Below, piece by piece: positions 25,829 to 38,039 of a stretch of 64,000 bases of DNA (its first letter is position 1; each line of letters opens with the position of its first letter). Source of the DNA: Armillaria gallica (taxonomy: Eukaryota; Basidiomycota; Agaricomycetes; Agaricales; Physalacriaceae); contig JBANDB010000019.1 of NCBI GenBank assembly GCA_037576215.1, forward strand, positions 1,580,803 to 1,644,802, given 5' to 3'. The translations under genes and the position numbers were made by a program. The notes beneath the pieces were generated by a model, which searched no databases, had not been told where the DNA came from, and worked only from the letters and a program-made list of their open reading frames with translations.

Positions 25829-26353
25829 ACACTCAGGACATGTGTATTTCGTTATTCCTTGCTTAAAAATGACATTAATTTAGAACTTTCTTTCGACTCT
25901 TCACTGTGAGCTGTGACATGCTATGAGGTATTCATATCTTCGTTTCACAGGCCTCTGTGACACGTTATGTGAACTTAAGGTTGAAATAGTACAGTAACCT
26001 ACGACGTTCATCATGTTCAACGATCTGCTCCCGTTAAATCCCAACAGTCATTCATTGTATGACGTTTAACATTTGTGAGTGTGGCTTCCAAACAAGGGGG
26101 TGGCTGAAATAAAATCGTATGTATGGCATCATTTTCGTATTCCTCGACCCCACGTCCTTGCTCCCAATCCGTCTCGAGAATGATGAATTTTATTACCTTA
26201 AAGAGGACTAGTGCACTGGTAAGCAGATACCTGGGTCCGTATTAACGTATCTGAATCTCCGCAAGACGCTCATATTCTGCCAGATATAAAGGCATTCATT
26301 TTTGAAGGGTCAAGCATCGGATGTGTTGCTCTACAGAAGTACGCCTTTCTGAC
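25829..26353. other. Intergenic region upstream of the caspase gene
   Basis: No gene seen. It should contain the 3' end of the DDE transposon and the promoter of the caspase-like gene. I could not find a matching terminal repeat or a TA-type duplication. Confidence 0.35.
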
Positions 26354-27550
26354 ATGGCCTCTCCTGCCCGGAATCACTCCAATCCTGTAAGTGTATTTCC
26401 GGAGCCATCGACGTGGATGCTATCATACTGACAAACTGCTTTCAAAACGCTAGGTTCTAGGCCGTATTGATACCTCTCGGTTTTGGGCAGTCCTCATCGG
26501 TATTGATGCATATCCAACTAGTCCGTTACGCGGTTGCGTGTCGGATGCCATGGATATGAACAAATATCTAATTGAAGACCTGGGCGTTCCGGAAGGTCAC
26601 ATTCAACGCCTTCTCGGTCCTCGTTCACAGCCACACTCAGAGTCGGATGATGTCCGCGTCCGTTCCGCAAACGATTTCCCCCAAAGTTATCCTAGTGCTG
26701 ATTCCGACGGTATATCCAGTAATTCCAACACCCCCACCCGTGCGAATATCATCCAAACGCTTCTCAATATATCTACCGACTCCAGGATACAGAAGGATGA
26801 CAATATCATTATATATTTCTCTGGACACGGTTCAAGCTACCTTTGTTCGAACTATGTTTGCTGGGACGGGGTTGCAGCCACAGGATCAATCGAGGCTCTG
26901 TGCCCTATGGATCGCACCGCTTCTCATGATAAGGATTCCTCCATCCCCGACATTAGTGACCGAGAGATCAACATTATTCTCACCGAAATCTCTCGCGAGA
27001 AGGGAAATCATATCACCTTTATTCTCGACTGCTGTCATTCCTCGGGTGTCACCAGAGATGCGAGTACAACATGGAAAGGAGTGCGTCGTGCGGACCCGCT
27101 GCCAGCTGCTTCAATTGAAGTTATGTTCAAGGCCGCACACCAAAGACTCAGTGGTTTGAGGAGCTATCGGCCTGTAGATGCAAGATATTGGGAACCTGAT
27201 ATAACGTCGCACGTCATTTTGGCTGCATGCAAAGAGTTTCAGCGTGCGAAAGAGGATAAGGGAGCAAGTGGTTGGAATGGGGTTTTCACGCAGGCACTCA
27301 TTCGTGCTCTCAAATCGGATGTCTTGACAGAACGATCGACATACCGTGATCTCATAATGGCCTTGAGCATGCCTTCCGACACCAAGCAGACACCGCTTGT
27401 CGCTGGAAAACACAAGGATGCACGACTTTGGTATCAGGTATGATGGCATCTTTTGTTAATCCGTTGCAGGATTCCAACCATAGATATATACCATCATCGG
27501 ACAGCAGTCTTGTCAAGAGCCGGTTATCCGAGCATTCAAAAGAAGTTTGA
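26354..27550 (+). CDS. Caspase-domain (metacaspase-like, peptidase C14) protein with intact His/Cys dyad
   Basis: Cysteine protease-like protein of the small Agaricomycete caspase family, likely cytosolic, possibly in regulated cell death. Exons: 26354-26386 (MASPARNHSNP), 26454-27437, and a probable last exon 27470-27550; the last intron is very short (32 nt), so the product may instead end at 27443. Domain start: FWAVLIGIDAYPTSPLRGC. The catalytic His sits in YFSGHGSSY (codon 26826). The catalytic Cys is the second Cys of LDCCHSSG (codon 27033). Later conserved segments are VILAACKEFQRAKE and GVFTQALIRALK. About 330 residues, no signal peptide and no membrane segment. A diverged paralogue lies 10 kb downstream in the same orientation. 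Substrate and activity are not known from sequence. Confidence 0.85.
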
Positions 27551-28271
27551 TGACGGACTTAAACATTTACCTGGATTTAGGGAAAACGGAGACCTGCTTT
27601 AGTTTATAGATAGCCGTATTGATAAAACCTAATGATACGAGATAGGCGAGGAAGTAAACGTAGGCGCGCGTGAATTTTCACAGTAGGAGAAGCGCAAACC
27701 CAAGTCAAACTATTCCTACACGCAAATATTCCGAAATATTGACCGAAATTCCGTACAAGAGGCAAATTTTTTTTTTCAAACGCACGAAATAGCTAAGATG
27801 AAGAATGTTTTCAATGTCATGGAGATGTACCCTCATATCAAGCACCCGGCATCGCATTTTCGTCCTCAATGGCCCACCAATGGGACGAAATATCGAAACC
27901 ACAATGCCTGCGGTCTTGAAGGCAGATACCTCGGATTGGCCCTTGTTCGTCTATGCCTCGTAAAACCCAATACACATATATCGAATTCTACACCAAAGAT
28001 TAGGCCAGATCAGGGGACAGTGCAAGGGGGTACTTTGTAGGCTTGGCGACCTACCGTATAATGTGCCCATTCCATTTATCAGATATAAGAGGGTAGCGGA
28101 AATGGTCAGTATTCGTCGTTTTGCATCCACATGACTCAAACAACCTCACTACTTTGTCCATTCTTAGTGACGCATATAGGAGCCTATGATCCACAACCAG
28201 ACTGGATCTCCTGCGGTATGAGTACGGAACTTCGTACAATGGCACCCGTAGCACTGTCCCGAAACATAGTT
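27551..28271. other. Gene-poor stretch
   Basis: Short open frames only. No domain, RNA gene or element end recognised. Confidence 0.3.
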
Positions 28272-28740
28272 TTAACTGTCAGCCACTCTTCTCTGTACTG
28301 GTTGTAGCCCTCGATGGGACGGTCTGACGGTTTGGAGCTTCAACAAGTCTACCCAGATAGCTTTTGAGGCGGTTTTCAAGCGATAATTGGTTCGTTCGAG
28401 CAAATGAGATGTGTCATTCTTACCAATTGAGAATGCCTTCAGCGTAGGTACATCGGGTGTTATGTTTTCCATCTTCTCTGCTTCATACTCTTCAATAGAG
28501 AGCGGGCCACCGATTACGCCAAGTTTAAAATCATCCATTCTATCAGAGCGCAAACTCTTTCTTCTTCGCGGAGAGGTTCTTCGTCCGGTCCTGTTGCTTC
28601 TGGCTTACCTGTAAGTTGCAGGTGAGTGAGATTCCTGTACTGAAAGTGACCTGGTAGCTTGAAGTTCATAACATTGCGTTAGAAGAATCTTCCTCGATCT
28701 TCCAATTTCAGGGCAAACTTACCGCGTGAATCTTCTGTTA
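28272..28740 (-). pseudogene. Possible minus-strand exon remnants, unknown protein
   Basis: A - strand frame from 28553 reads MRSDRMDDFKLGVIG, then SIEEYEAEKMENI, followed by a GTAAGA donor-like site at about 28425. Upstream on the same strand an open piece contains GHFQYRNLTHLQL near 28655, resembling a leucine-rich repeat of fungal F-box proteins. The two pieces cannot be joined with confidence. It may be a decayed F-box/LRR gene. Low confidence. Confidence 0.25.
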
Positions 28741-29448
28741 CGCGGCTTAGCGCATACCGGACCACTTGTTGCATGCGTTTAGCGCTTCCGACACCAATCC
28801 GAAGACTACGCTAAGTGTCTATCTTCACCTACGGCCTGTAGTAGCTTCGCGCTTCCTGTCATCATATGCCTCACAACCCGGGCCACTCAGACCTCTTCGC
28901 GGACCATCACTGGAATCCATTCTATTCCCTGACAACATATATCTTACTAATTACATCCTATCTCTCGTCAATCATCCTTATTTGACTCAAGCTCCCATGT
29001 CCGGATTCTGGCATATTCCTAACAGTTCGAGAGAGCTTGAGGTATCTTGAACAACGTTTGAAGATTAGCATGAGGCTTAGGGTCCAATGCTTGAGGGCAC
29101 AAAGTGGTTACAGTTCAGGATGGTACGAAGTGAGCATCCAGTACATGTCAAGTAGCTAGTAGCTATGCTTCTATACCAAAGAGTGTTACTAGAAATTTCT
29201 GCAAGCTTATGAGTCGTAACAGGTACATGAAGCTGAATAAGTAAGTGAGGAAAGGGGTTGCAGAAGAAAGAAAAGAGATCAAACCACTGGGAACTTCCAG
29301 AACATTCTGCCAGATTCCATTGATGCAGAAATCCGCAACAGAAATGACGAAACCGGCGAGGCATCAAAACGACGTGACGGCTATATTTCTTGATAAAAAT
29401 AACTTAAAATACGGAATGAAATACGCATTTACACGGAGAAAGATTCTT

Positions 29449-29919
29449 CTAATTGAGTTCCAGCCGGAGACGCAAAAGTGTATCGAGATCGTTTACCTCT
29501 GATATAGACTTGTTGTCCCCGTTGGTCTCCGCCCGCCTTTTTGCCTCTTGGAATACGTCCACAGAGTCAATGGGATCCTCCATCATCCCATATCGTACGG
29601 CAAGCTCGCTCTCGACATTTTCCAAACGTTTGATCTCTTCATCTCTAGGATCTCCCTGGTAGAAAGTGAGAAGAACTTCACATGATATGCAGTAAGGTAC
29701 TTATACCTGTGACACGGCTTCAGTATCACCGGAGAAACTTCGCTGCTTCAAATTCGGACTGTGGTCACAGTGTGGTAGATGTTGACCACGAGAGATGCTG
29801 ATATGATTTGGACATACATCGAAAACGAAGAAGTGAAGTGTCTGTACCGTCGCAAGGATTCGACTGTACATGCGAAGGATCCACGACATAAAAGTGTTCA
29901 AGACTATTATTCGGAACAT
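29449..29919 (-). CDS. Hypothetical two-exon (or longer) protein
   Basis: Family not recognised. The last exon, 29449-29655, is open and charged (EEIKRLENVESELAVRYGMM, then VFQEAKRRAE) and ends in LRLELN plus a stop. It is joined by a good 51-nt intron (29656-29706, GTATAA..CAG on the - strand) to an upstream open segment reaching 29919 that contains CPNHISISRGQHLPHCDHS. The Cys/His spacing hints at a metal site but is too short to assign. The C-terminal exon is amphipathic and helical in appearance. The start is uncertain and further 5' exons are possible. No informative neighbour. Confidence 0.35.
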
Positions 29920-31616
29920 CGTATTGCTGAAGGATAGTCTATGAGTCCAACAATTCTTCGAGAAATTACATGACGCACTTGTGAAGCTCCTTGCTGCTGC
30001 GCTGATGTTTGATTAAAAAGAAATTAAATACTGTACGAGTAGTCGCACCTTGGGAGAGGCCAGGGGTGAATTGGGAGTAGGTTGGAACTCGGCGTCCATC
30101 GATCTCTACTTATATGGATGATTCCACATGGCCCGTCGTGACTTCCGTGCAGATACCACCTGTTCGCTACCTTCCCGAATCATACGTTCGAGGCACGGCC
30201 CGATGTTTCATTAATTGCGCAGGGCCTGGCGACGTCAAATGGCGAGTAAGTGCATTCAATGCCGGTGTTCCTTATGCGTCTAAACTCTAAACTCTGAACT
30301 CTGAACTCTAGGGAGTATGCCGAGAAGCTGGCATGGCAACGTGTCCGGACGCATAAAAACCGGTACGATACAGAGAAGAGAAGACAGCCTTGAACGACGG
30401 AGGTGGGGCAGCAACCATCTCTCTGAGCTGCTATCTGATGGCGTAGCAGGTAGCATGACTTCAGACTTTACTGCGCGAAAGAATCGCTTCAACATGTATC
30501 GTGTTCAGTTGCGGGGTAAATGGAGTACTTGGAAGCATAGCATTTTCATTCGTAAATACAAGACATATCTGATACAGGGTGTCAGCGAAATCCCCGTCAG
30601 GTAAAATGATGATAGCGTACAAAGAGGTAATGAACGCCGGGCAGAATAGAACCTTCATGATACGCTATTCTGGACTGGAATGTCCGGTAGAGAAAGAAGA
30701 ACTTGCCATCTGACAAGCTGCGTGATTGCGTCAAAGACCTAGACTACCATGCTCGATGTCTATCAAAGTCCGTGCAACGGCAGCAGAGGGGAAATACGGG
30801 CGTTCAAAGGCTCGTAACGGAAGCGGTGCTCGATGCTGGCCGTCCGCATCGGTGAATTCCTACAGTGCGTAAAGATGAGAGATTCAACTCGGGATGAAGA
30901 TTTGAGGACGGTATTAAGACTCGCCGGCGCCATCCTAGGCACTATCTTCAATCCTCTCGTGCTAAGAGGGATCGAGAACCAGCCAAATTAAACAGTAATC
31001 CCGACTTGGGCAGGTGATCCAAAAACCAGTAGGAAGCTAAGAGAAAACCGAATCAATAAATAGCGGGCGATACACAACGAGAAGCTCGCGCTCAATTAAC
31101 ACGGTTAGGTAGGCATCCCATTCTCGCCTTCGTACTCATCCCACGCGTCAAACGAGCGGTCGAATAGTGTTCCCGTGCAAAAAAAAAAGGGAAGGCGCGG
31201 AGAAGAGGTGCAGTACCACCCTTAAGATGTAGGACGTCAGGAAGAAAGGGAGGAAAGGAACGCCCGAGTCGGAGCCCCAATCACGGTGGAGTCCCCCAGA
31301 CACCAGGCGTGCACGGACCCTTAACGCGTTGGCGTGGGAAGGCGTGGGAGCCAAATACGAAGGCATCCAATGACGATAAATTAAAGAATATCGCTTGGCC
31401 TGAGGCTGAGATTACTTGTTTGTGGAGAATCCAAGAAAGAAAGCATGAAGGCACACCTGCAAGCGGAAGACTTGCGGAAGACAATCACCGGTGATTAATT
31501 GATTGCTTAACAGTTCGTCTATCCGTACGACGATATTCCGACGGAGTCGCCGTATTTTGGGGGTGTATGTGCAGAAACGGTAAAGCAACCCAAAACTGAG
31601 TATATGCGCCTCGTTA
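29920..31616. other. Gene-poor stretch with short open frames
   Basis: No recognisable protein on either strand. The segment 31397-31630 is a degraded repeat also found at 34140-34335. Confidence 0.3.
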
Positions 31617-31630
31617 GGTGAGTGCGAGCA
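31397..31630 (+). repeat. Degenerate repeat, copy 1 (partner 34140-34335)
   Basis: Shares blocks with 34140-34335, in order: a CACCTGCAAG-containing block, then AAAGCA(A/G)CC, then CTGAGTATATGCGCC followed by TTAGG. Divergent; order and orientation are conserved. The last block recurs elsewhere in the window. Confidence 0.45.
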
Positions 31631-32818
31631 AGTCAGATGAATGTACACGCACGGATAGAGGGTTCATATGTCCGGAGTGGTTGCTCAGCAACTTAATCAT
31701 AAAGGGCCCGCAGAGGGCAGACGCAGCATACCCTGTGGTCCCAGCTACTGGGCTGATCAAAACGATACCCATCATAGTCCGCAGAGGTAGCAGAGCACAT
31801 CTCCCGCCAATTATCCCATGGCGGTTAATGCTTACCCATATAAGCTTTAATACGCTACCAAGCAAGTCAGACCAGACCGTCCAGATATTTGAGGTATAGA
31901 CGAACGCACGCGAGTCATTGAACCAGTCGCCACGCATCCCTGCGTAATCTATCAAACCACGAACTTCAGTCAATTGAAACCCGTACACACCTTATCTTGG
32001 AAGTTCTCCCACAGTGTTTTACGCTCGGCTTGTCGAAATCGACTGTCCAATGTCCGAAAATCCGAAGATTTGTGGGCGCCTAAAAGAAGATCAGACAATA
32101 CGGCATCCTGAACATGAGACCGGACTCACCGGATGATCCACGTCAATGGTACAATACCCTGGCTTCCGAATGCCGAAGCCGTGAATGATAATACTTTTAT
32201 CTTTGCACCACTGCATGCCATCTTCGCCCTTGAGTACGCCCATCAACTGAGCAGAATACTCCCGAGTGCTTAAGCAGAGACATCGTTGCGATGGAGTTAT
32301 GTCAGCTCATGCGAGACCATTGAGTATGAGCTGGTGCCTTTTCTCTTTCGTGGATCGGCCGTGGACATGAAGAGTGAGTGCAAACATGCAAATTACGAAG
32401 GTGGCTATGACCCGAATAACTCTCCTACGAATGTGAAATTAAGCGTTAATAGCACGGAGCAATCATGAGACGTACTTGGAAGGCGGACATGAGTAATTGG
32501 TCCTAACCCAGCAATTATTGTCTATTCAAGATTCAACAAGTATTGACCGACAAGGCGGATGGATGCGAAATTGTCATGGACTCCGAATTAGCTGTACAAA
32601 ACAGCACAATGAGAGTGCACCGTGAAGTGAAAGCTGAGCGGTAGTATACCAGAATACAACTGGCGGCTCTTGTTCGTATTACTCGCTTCGTCGGCGTCGG
32701 TGCTATATGGAGACGGTGGTGGCAGAGTGGAAGAGCTCAGAGAGGTTGTATTTGACCCAAGCGGTGGCGATGGCAATGTCTGCACGCCGTCGCCGCTATC
32801 GTTGATGCTCTCAGCCAT
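31617..32818 (-). pseudogene. Multi-exon hypothetical protein, member of a locally duplicated family (probably decayed)
   Basis: Unknown family. The - strand start at 32818 (MAESINDSGDGVQTLPSP) opens a Ser/Pro/Thr-rich, presumably disordered N-terminus. Exon 1 is 32650-32818; intron 32592-32649 (GTATAC..CAG). A middle exon ending at 32130 contains DGMQWCKDKSIIIHGFGI and PGYCTIDV. Intron 32080-32129 is followed by an exon from 32079 with FGHWTVDFD. The 3' region has open frame to 31617, with GLIDYAGMRGDWFNDSRAFV and two hydrophobic stretches. The HWTVDFD frame and the following KTLWENFQDK frame differ, suggesting a one-base lesion. The exon at 32040-32079 recurs at about 38.53, 54.99 and 59.62 kb, so this is the best-preserved copy of a duplicated subtelomeric family. 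Confidence 0.4.
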
Positions 32819-35026
32819 GATGACGGTTGGATACGAAGCCACGGCAGCAGCGTTGGGTTAGGGTTCCGCTATAGGATTTCGGATAGTCGGCCCGAAGCAG
32901 TTCATTCTCGCGACTGTTTAGAGTTGAACGTTGAATGTTCATCAACCATCGCCCTACTTTGCGCCTATAATATACCCATGCGTTTGTCTCATAGCATGCA
33001 TCCAGTGGACGTCTAAACAATCTTGATCAGTAAATTCAAAATCCACCAAGGCTGTGGCCACCGACGCCCAGTAACAATTTACGAAGCTGCGCATATACAA
33101 AATCGCTGACCCTAGGTAGGCTATCCTTCATCATCATTCTTATTAAATCGTTTACATGTTGATCATCTCTTACCGCGTGAGGGAAATTCACACGGAAGGG
33201 GACTTCGTTACTAGTCCTGATGGCAAATTAAAGGCTGTACGATGCAATACGATGTCACCGACAACGGAAATCAACCGTCCTATGCTAGCGCTACAGCATG
33301 AGAAAGGAATCGCCCGTCAAGAACGGTGGAACATTCACGGTGGAGGTCATCTAAAATACTCAGGCGACATTGCGGTATCAGACCGGGAATTCGCGTCCTT
33401 CCAATCCTAATATCTATGGCAATGACAGGTGACGGCAATTTCCTACGCGCTCGAGCGGTACAACCATCTATCCCAAAGAAGATCATAAAATATCGCGAAC
33501 AAGGTTTCTGATGAGAAAAAGATGTACCTTTGAATTAAGCGCCCATCATCGCGTTACGGTCCGTAATCTCAAAATTGCATTTCCAAAGCAGAAGGTTTTC
33601 TGCCATGAGTGCAGGTACCTTGTCCATTGCTCCACCAGGCCTTGCATAAAGAGTGTAAGCTGGAGTCTACATAAAGAAAGAAAGGTCAGAACAGAAGGCA
33701 AGGTAGGAGGGCATTGCCGAAGACACGCCACCTTCAAATAAGCGCCCAATGAATTGATCAATCCCCGGGGAGATGAGAATAAAAGTAATCGCGGTTCTAT
33801 TCTTCCTTTCGCTGCCGTGGTCAAAATTGACTGAGGAAAAGTAAGCCAAGACCTTACAAAGGACTACAATCAATAACGTTACACATTCAGACTAGTGAAG
33901 AACGTGAGTACCGAATCACGTCTTCTCCGAGCTGTTGCATTCGTGTGGCTACTTGGTTGTGTCCGCCCTACGTATATATATTAACTGGATCCAAATATGT
34001 GAGTCTAGTCGCTTCGGAGGCGAAAAGATTCACAAAATGTCGGGAGGCAAAAAACGCTCGGCATAGACCATGAGCAAAGGGGGAAGTGGCGGGCCGGAGT
34101 CGAGCTCTTTGACGACAATGATTTAATGAGTATGACTCGGTCTGAAGCTAAGAATACGCGTTTGCGTGAAATTCGGGAATAAAAGAGCCAAGGCGCACCT
34201 GCAAGTGAAAGAGTTTGCTTCGTTTATTGTCGCTCTTGGCCGTGTACACCCTACGATGCGGCGACTCCATTGAAATGCTGGGTAAAGCAGCCTAAACCTG
34301 AGTGTATGCGCCTCATTAGGCCTGTCAAGGTAGGTCAAATGTTGACTGGCATACCGCTGTTTGATAAGACGGATATGGATATTTCCACCCATGCCCTATC
34401 TTGAAAAAGAGACTTTTGCGTAGTTAATCTCTTGCGACATGGCAGTATTGCAGTCGCGGCATAAGGTCTGCTTGAAAAAATTGAGCAGCACATCCATATC
34501 CGCCTACAATGGCGAAGACACTTACCATGTCAACAAAGCTTCAGTATTCAAATATTCAACATACAACAGCCATTTAACAGCATCCCATGTCCCAGCCCGG
34601 TCCGTATGTGCATTCGATTTGACGTGCTAAACACACCCTGATTGCAACAAAGATATCAGTATTCAATATTGTAGGCAGACTCGATTGGGACAACGCACAA
34701 TATCTTCTTGATTATCTGGGCTCCAAGATATCATATAAACGAGTACCATTTAATGAGAGACAGGACTTGTTTGAAAGGAGCGGAGCTGCAAAATTCGATG
34801 GTGGTGGTAAACGAAAGAGTGGGATCGGTTCCTGAATTTGCCGGAGCCGGTAACTTACCATGGATTACATCGATTTTCGGACCGTGCCTCCGACTAATGT
34901 TAGAATTGAACCTCCTTGGAACCTCCACATCTGTGACAATCGCCTCGCCATCTTTCGGGCTACTCCGCATTTCAGAATCAAAAGTACTCTTATTTTATCT
35001 GTCTTTTTACAACATTTTTACCCGAA
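32819..35026. other. Gene-poor stretch
   Basis: No convincing gene. Short open frames on both strands lack splice support or domains. Contains repeat copy 2 (34140-34335). Confidence 0.3.
34140..34335 (+). repeat. Degenerate repeat, copy 2 (partner 31397-31630)
   Basis: Same order of blocks as the copy at 31.4-31.6 kb, ending in CTGAGTGTATGCGCCTCATT. Origin unknown. Confidence 0.45.
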
Positions 35027-35640
35027 GAATGGATAGATACATATCATAACCCTTCTTCCGTCCTTCCGCCGGAACCTTTCTACGAGATATCCCGCCACTA
35101 TCTCAAGGATCGCAAATACCCCGTGCATTATTTCGATTTTTCCGACGGGATGTGTGTCCTTCGACAAGTCAGCAGCGCTTGGAGGAGGGCTTCCATGTCG
35201 TCATAGTCGCTGTGGTCAAGCATAGAAATCACGGTTGAATATCTTACCTCTGAGGAACCTGGGGCGGTGTCTGCCACCAGCGAACGTGTACTATTTCGGA
35301 TGAATATATCGTCATTCCAAAATATGACTCAGGATCTAGGAACTCGTTCAGTATGCAGTCATATGGCAAGCGAGGTTCTGGCCGAGATCTTTCGTCGGTC
35401 CGGGAATCTTCCCCTTGGCATTCCCACGTCGTACTCAATGCCTGTTGCAGTACACTCGGTTCCTTCGACTTGGAGTCCTTTCGTTTGCTCTCGGGTTTGC
35501 AGAATCGTCAAGTTGACAACTACTCAAATTACGCAGTATTACAGGCTCTCGGTGGCATCTGGGAGAGCGTTATCAAGAAATCTCTTGCTCAATGCCCACT
35601 CCTACGTGATATACACGCCTTCCGTGCATCTGGGTAGAGC
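35027..35640 (+). pseudogene. F-box protein remnant
   Basis: An open + frame from 35027 contains an F-box: LPPE at 35063, FYEISRHYLKDRKYPVHYF, then VLRQVSSAWRRAS. An in-frame TAG at 35204-35206 interrupts it, followed in the same frame by LWSSIEI, the usual continuation of Agaricomycete F-box proteins. Later residues include SEVLAEIFRRSGNLPLG near 35370. The frame decays before 35640. It lies directly upstream of the MLKL-like/caspase gene in the same orientation. Unlike the three F-box genes at 5.8-12.8 kb, it lacks the SHPYYV and DWQ signatures, so it belongs to a different F-box family. Confidence 0.5.
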
Positions 35641-35744
35641 ATCCTCCTTGGTTCAGAAAAGGAATGAGGCAGTGCCTCGTGATGGCATTTCTGCGAAGGG
35701 ATGCTGTTTGGTCCGGGCGCTTACCCACTTCTCTTCCTGCTTCC

Positions 35745-37805
35745 ATGAACCTACCAACTGCATCCAGAGATGAGCCCAAGAAGCCTCATTCCATCTCCAG
35801 AATAGTCCCAGCCTCGATTCAAATCGCAAATATCGTGAAAGGGCTGGGTGGCATGGTGCCTATTGTTGGTGTCTTCGTAAAAGGTGTTGCTGAGACTGCA
35901 GCAGTGCTCTTGGAAAACTTGGAGGTCGGCTTCACATCTTATCCCCTGTTTTCAGTCTCTGATAGTAATTTGGAAGCAATTCCAAAACAATAAACAGGAT
36001 ATTCAAGATCTGACAGACGAGATAATTGATATTGTGATAATCGTTCGCGACGCCGGCATCCAGATATCCGCAACACCTGAGAGCATCAAATATGCGGCAG
36101 GTCTACAAACGACATGTTTGAAGTTCCAAGAGTTGTCATCCATTCGACTACAATTCCATACGCATTACTGATCTTTTGTTTAGATTTCTCTGCGAGCTCT
36201 CGAAGCAAGTGAACGAAATCAGTCGTAAGACAGGGGGGCTTCGAAGGAACATTGTGAAGTACTTGGATCACCAAAACGTCAAGGGGAGCATCACTCGTCA
36301 CAGGAGACTAGTAGAAAATGCCAGAGCAAACTTTCTGGTTCGGCTGTCTCTTCTTCCCGTGACGAATAGCTCTTTGACGACTGTGTTAAAAGGTTGAAGT
36401 TGCTTTAAACTCTAGCGCCTCCCTCTCCCGTCTCAACGAAGAGATATCTTCGGTTCAATCAATCCTAAGTCAGATGATGCTCAGTTTGCCCAATCACCTC
36501 GCGGATAATAGCAGGAGTATAATTCGTGAAGAGGCACAGCTAATGAGGCAGTACAGAATGCCAGGCGGTATGGACTCCTTAAATAACGGCCAAGAGACGA
36601 CTCTCAGTGCACAATTCAGCACAGATGAAAATTCTGTATCAACATTCCAGCTTATTGACTGGTTTTATCAACTTCAGCACCACTTTCTATTGCTTTGGTG
36701 GTGTTTCCATCTCCGGTGGACCTTTTCTCTTAGGTTCGAAATATCTCCTGCACCGGTAAGTCTGTATCAGATGACAGCGTTCCCAATTCTGATGAGCGGC
36801 AACGTAGCCTTCACACTACGGCTTTCGAACTTGGGCTGTTATCATTGGAATTGACGGCTATCCAGGGTCTCCAGTGTGTGGTTGTGTTGCGGAAGCACTT
36901 GCAATGGAAAAATATCTCATTCAGAATATCAACGTGCCAAAGGGGCAGATCCAACTCCTTACTAGCTCCGTTTCCCATTCCGACATCAATTCTTCCATTC
37001 CAAACCGTGAAAACATCGTCGATGCGCTTCTCGGTCTATCTACGAACTCCAAGATACATAACGGCGACAATATTATCATTTACTTCGCTGGACGCGTATC
37101 GAGCTACCTGATTTCGGAATGTCCTCCATACAAGAACTCGATTGCAGGGAATGGATGTATTGAGGCTTTGTGCCCTATTGATCGTGTCGCCCCCAATAAT
37201 GGTCTCACCGGCGTCCCCGACATTAGCGACCGAGAAATCAACACCATTCTCAACGAAGTCTGTCGCACTAAAGGTCGTCAAGTCACCTTCATTCTCGACT
37301 GCTGCCGCTCCGGAAGTCAGACCACAGATGTCAATATACTTGACGGAATGCGCAGCACTGACCCTCTGCCGCCTACATCAATTGAGGCTATGTTCGATGC
37401 TGCAGATCTCAGAATGCGATGGGATATTCCTGGCTATCGACCTATCTCTGCAACTGATTGGCTCCCAAATATGCAGTTCCGTGTTGTATTAGCTGCATGC
37501 ACAGAATATGAGCGTGCGAAAGAGATGGAGAGAGTGAGTGGGTACAATGGGATTTTCACAGAGGCGTTTGTCCATGCTCTGAAGTCGGGTTCCTCGATTG
37601 AAGAATCGATGTATATCGATGTTGACCGACTTTTGGGATTGTCAGACAGGAAGACGCCGGTTGTCGTGGGGAAACATATGGATGAACTACTTTGGTATCC
37701 GGTATGGTAATACGTCTTGATATTCTATAGATGTATATTGAAGTTGTCTTTTTCCTCTAGGAATCTAACAAACACGGTGCATCGCCATCGCAGAACCATT
37801 TGTAA
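35745..37805 (+). pseudogene. MLKL-like N-terminal domain / caspase-like fusion with catalytic His replaced
   Basis: Predicted start ATG 35745 (MNLPTASRDEPKKPH). Exons 35745-35924, 35956-36131 and from 36184 encode a helical domain (VPIVGVFVKGVAETAAVLLE, then NKQDIQDLTDEIIDIVIIV, then VNEISRKTGGLRRNIVKYL) resembling the MLKL N-terminal/HeLo-like four-helix domain of fungal cell-death proteins. A linker with NEEISSVQS follows; its frame link near 36390 is unresolved and may be a frameshift. The caspase-like domain begins with TWAVIIGIDGYP after an intron ending at about 36808 and runs to a final exon 37761-37805. Compared with the 26.35-kb paralogue, the catalytic His is Arg (YFAGRVSSY, CGC at 37093) while the Cys remains (LDCCRSG, codon 37303). 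Either a pseudo-enzyme or a decaying gene. Confidence 0.6.
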
Positions 37806-38039
37806 GCACTGAGTAGACATGTCGATCAAACAATCAAAGGAGTTTGCTGAATGAAAGATGTTATGGACTACTGCCTGTGCCTTTTCTTTCTTCATTGTTA
37901 CCAGTAGTTTCATTCTTGTCTGCTCGGTCCCAGCCAGGAAATCAAGATATAATCGGACGAACGAATGTAGGGGAAGTGCATAGGGATACGAGCGATATAA
38001 CAGTCCTGATACGAGCTTTGCGCACCAAGAACTACACTG

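Noticed and set aside
32864..32878. Interstitial telomere-like TTAGGGTT
   Set aside because: Only about one and a half units, inside the upstream region of a gene whose diverged copy at 60.06 kb reads TTGGGGTT. Chance.
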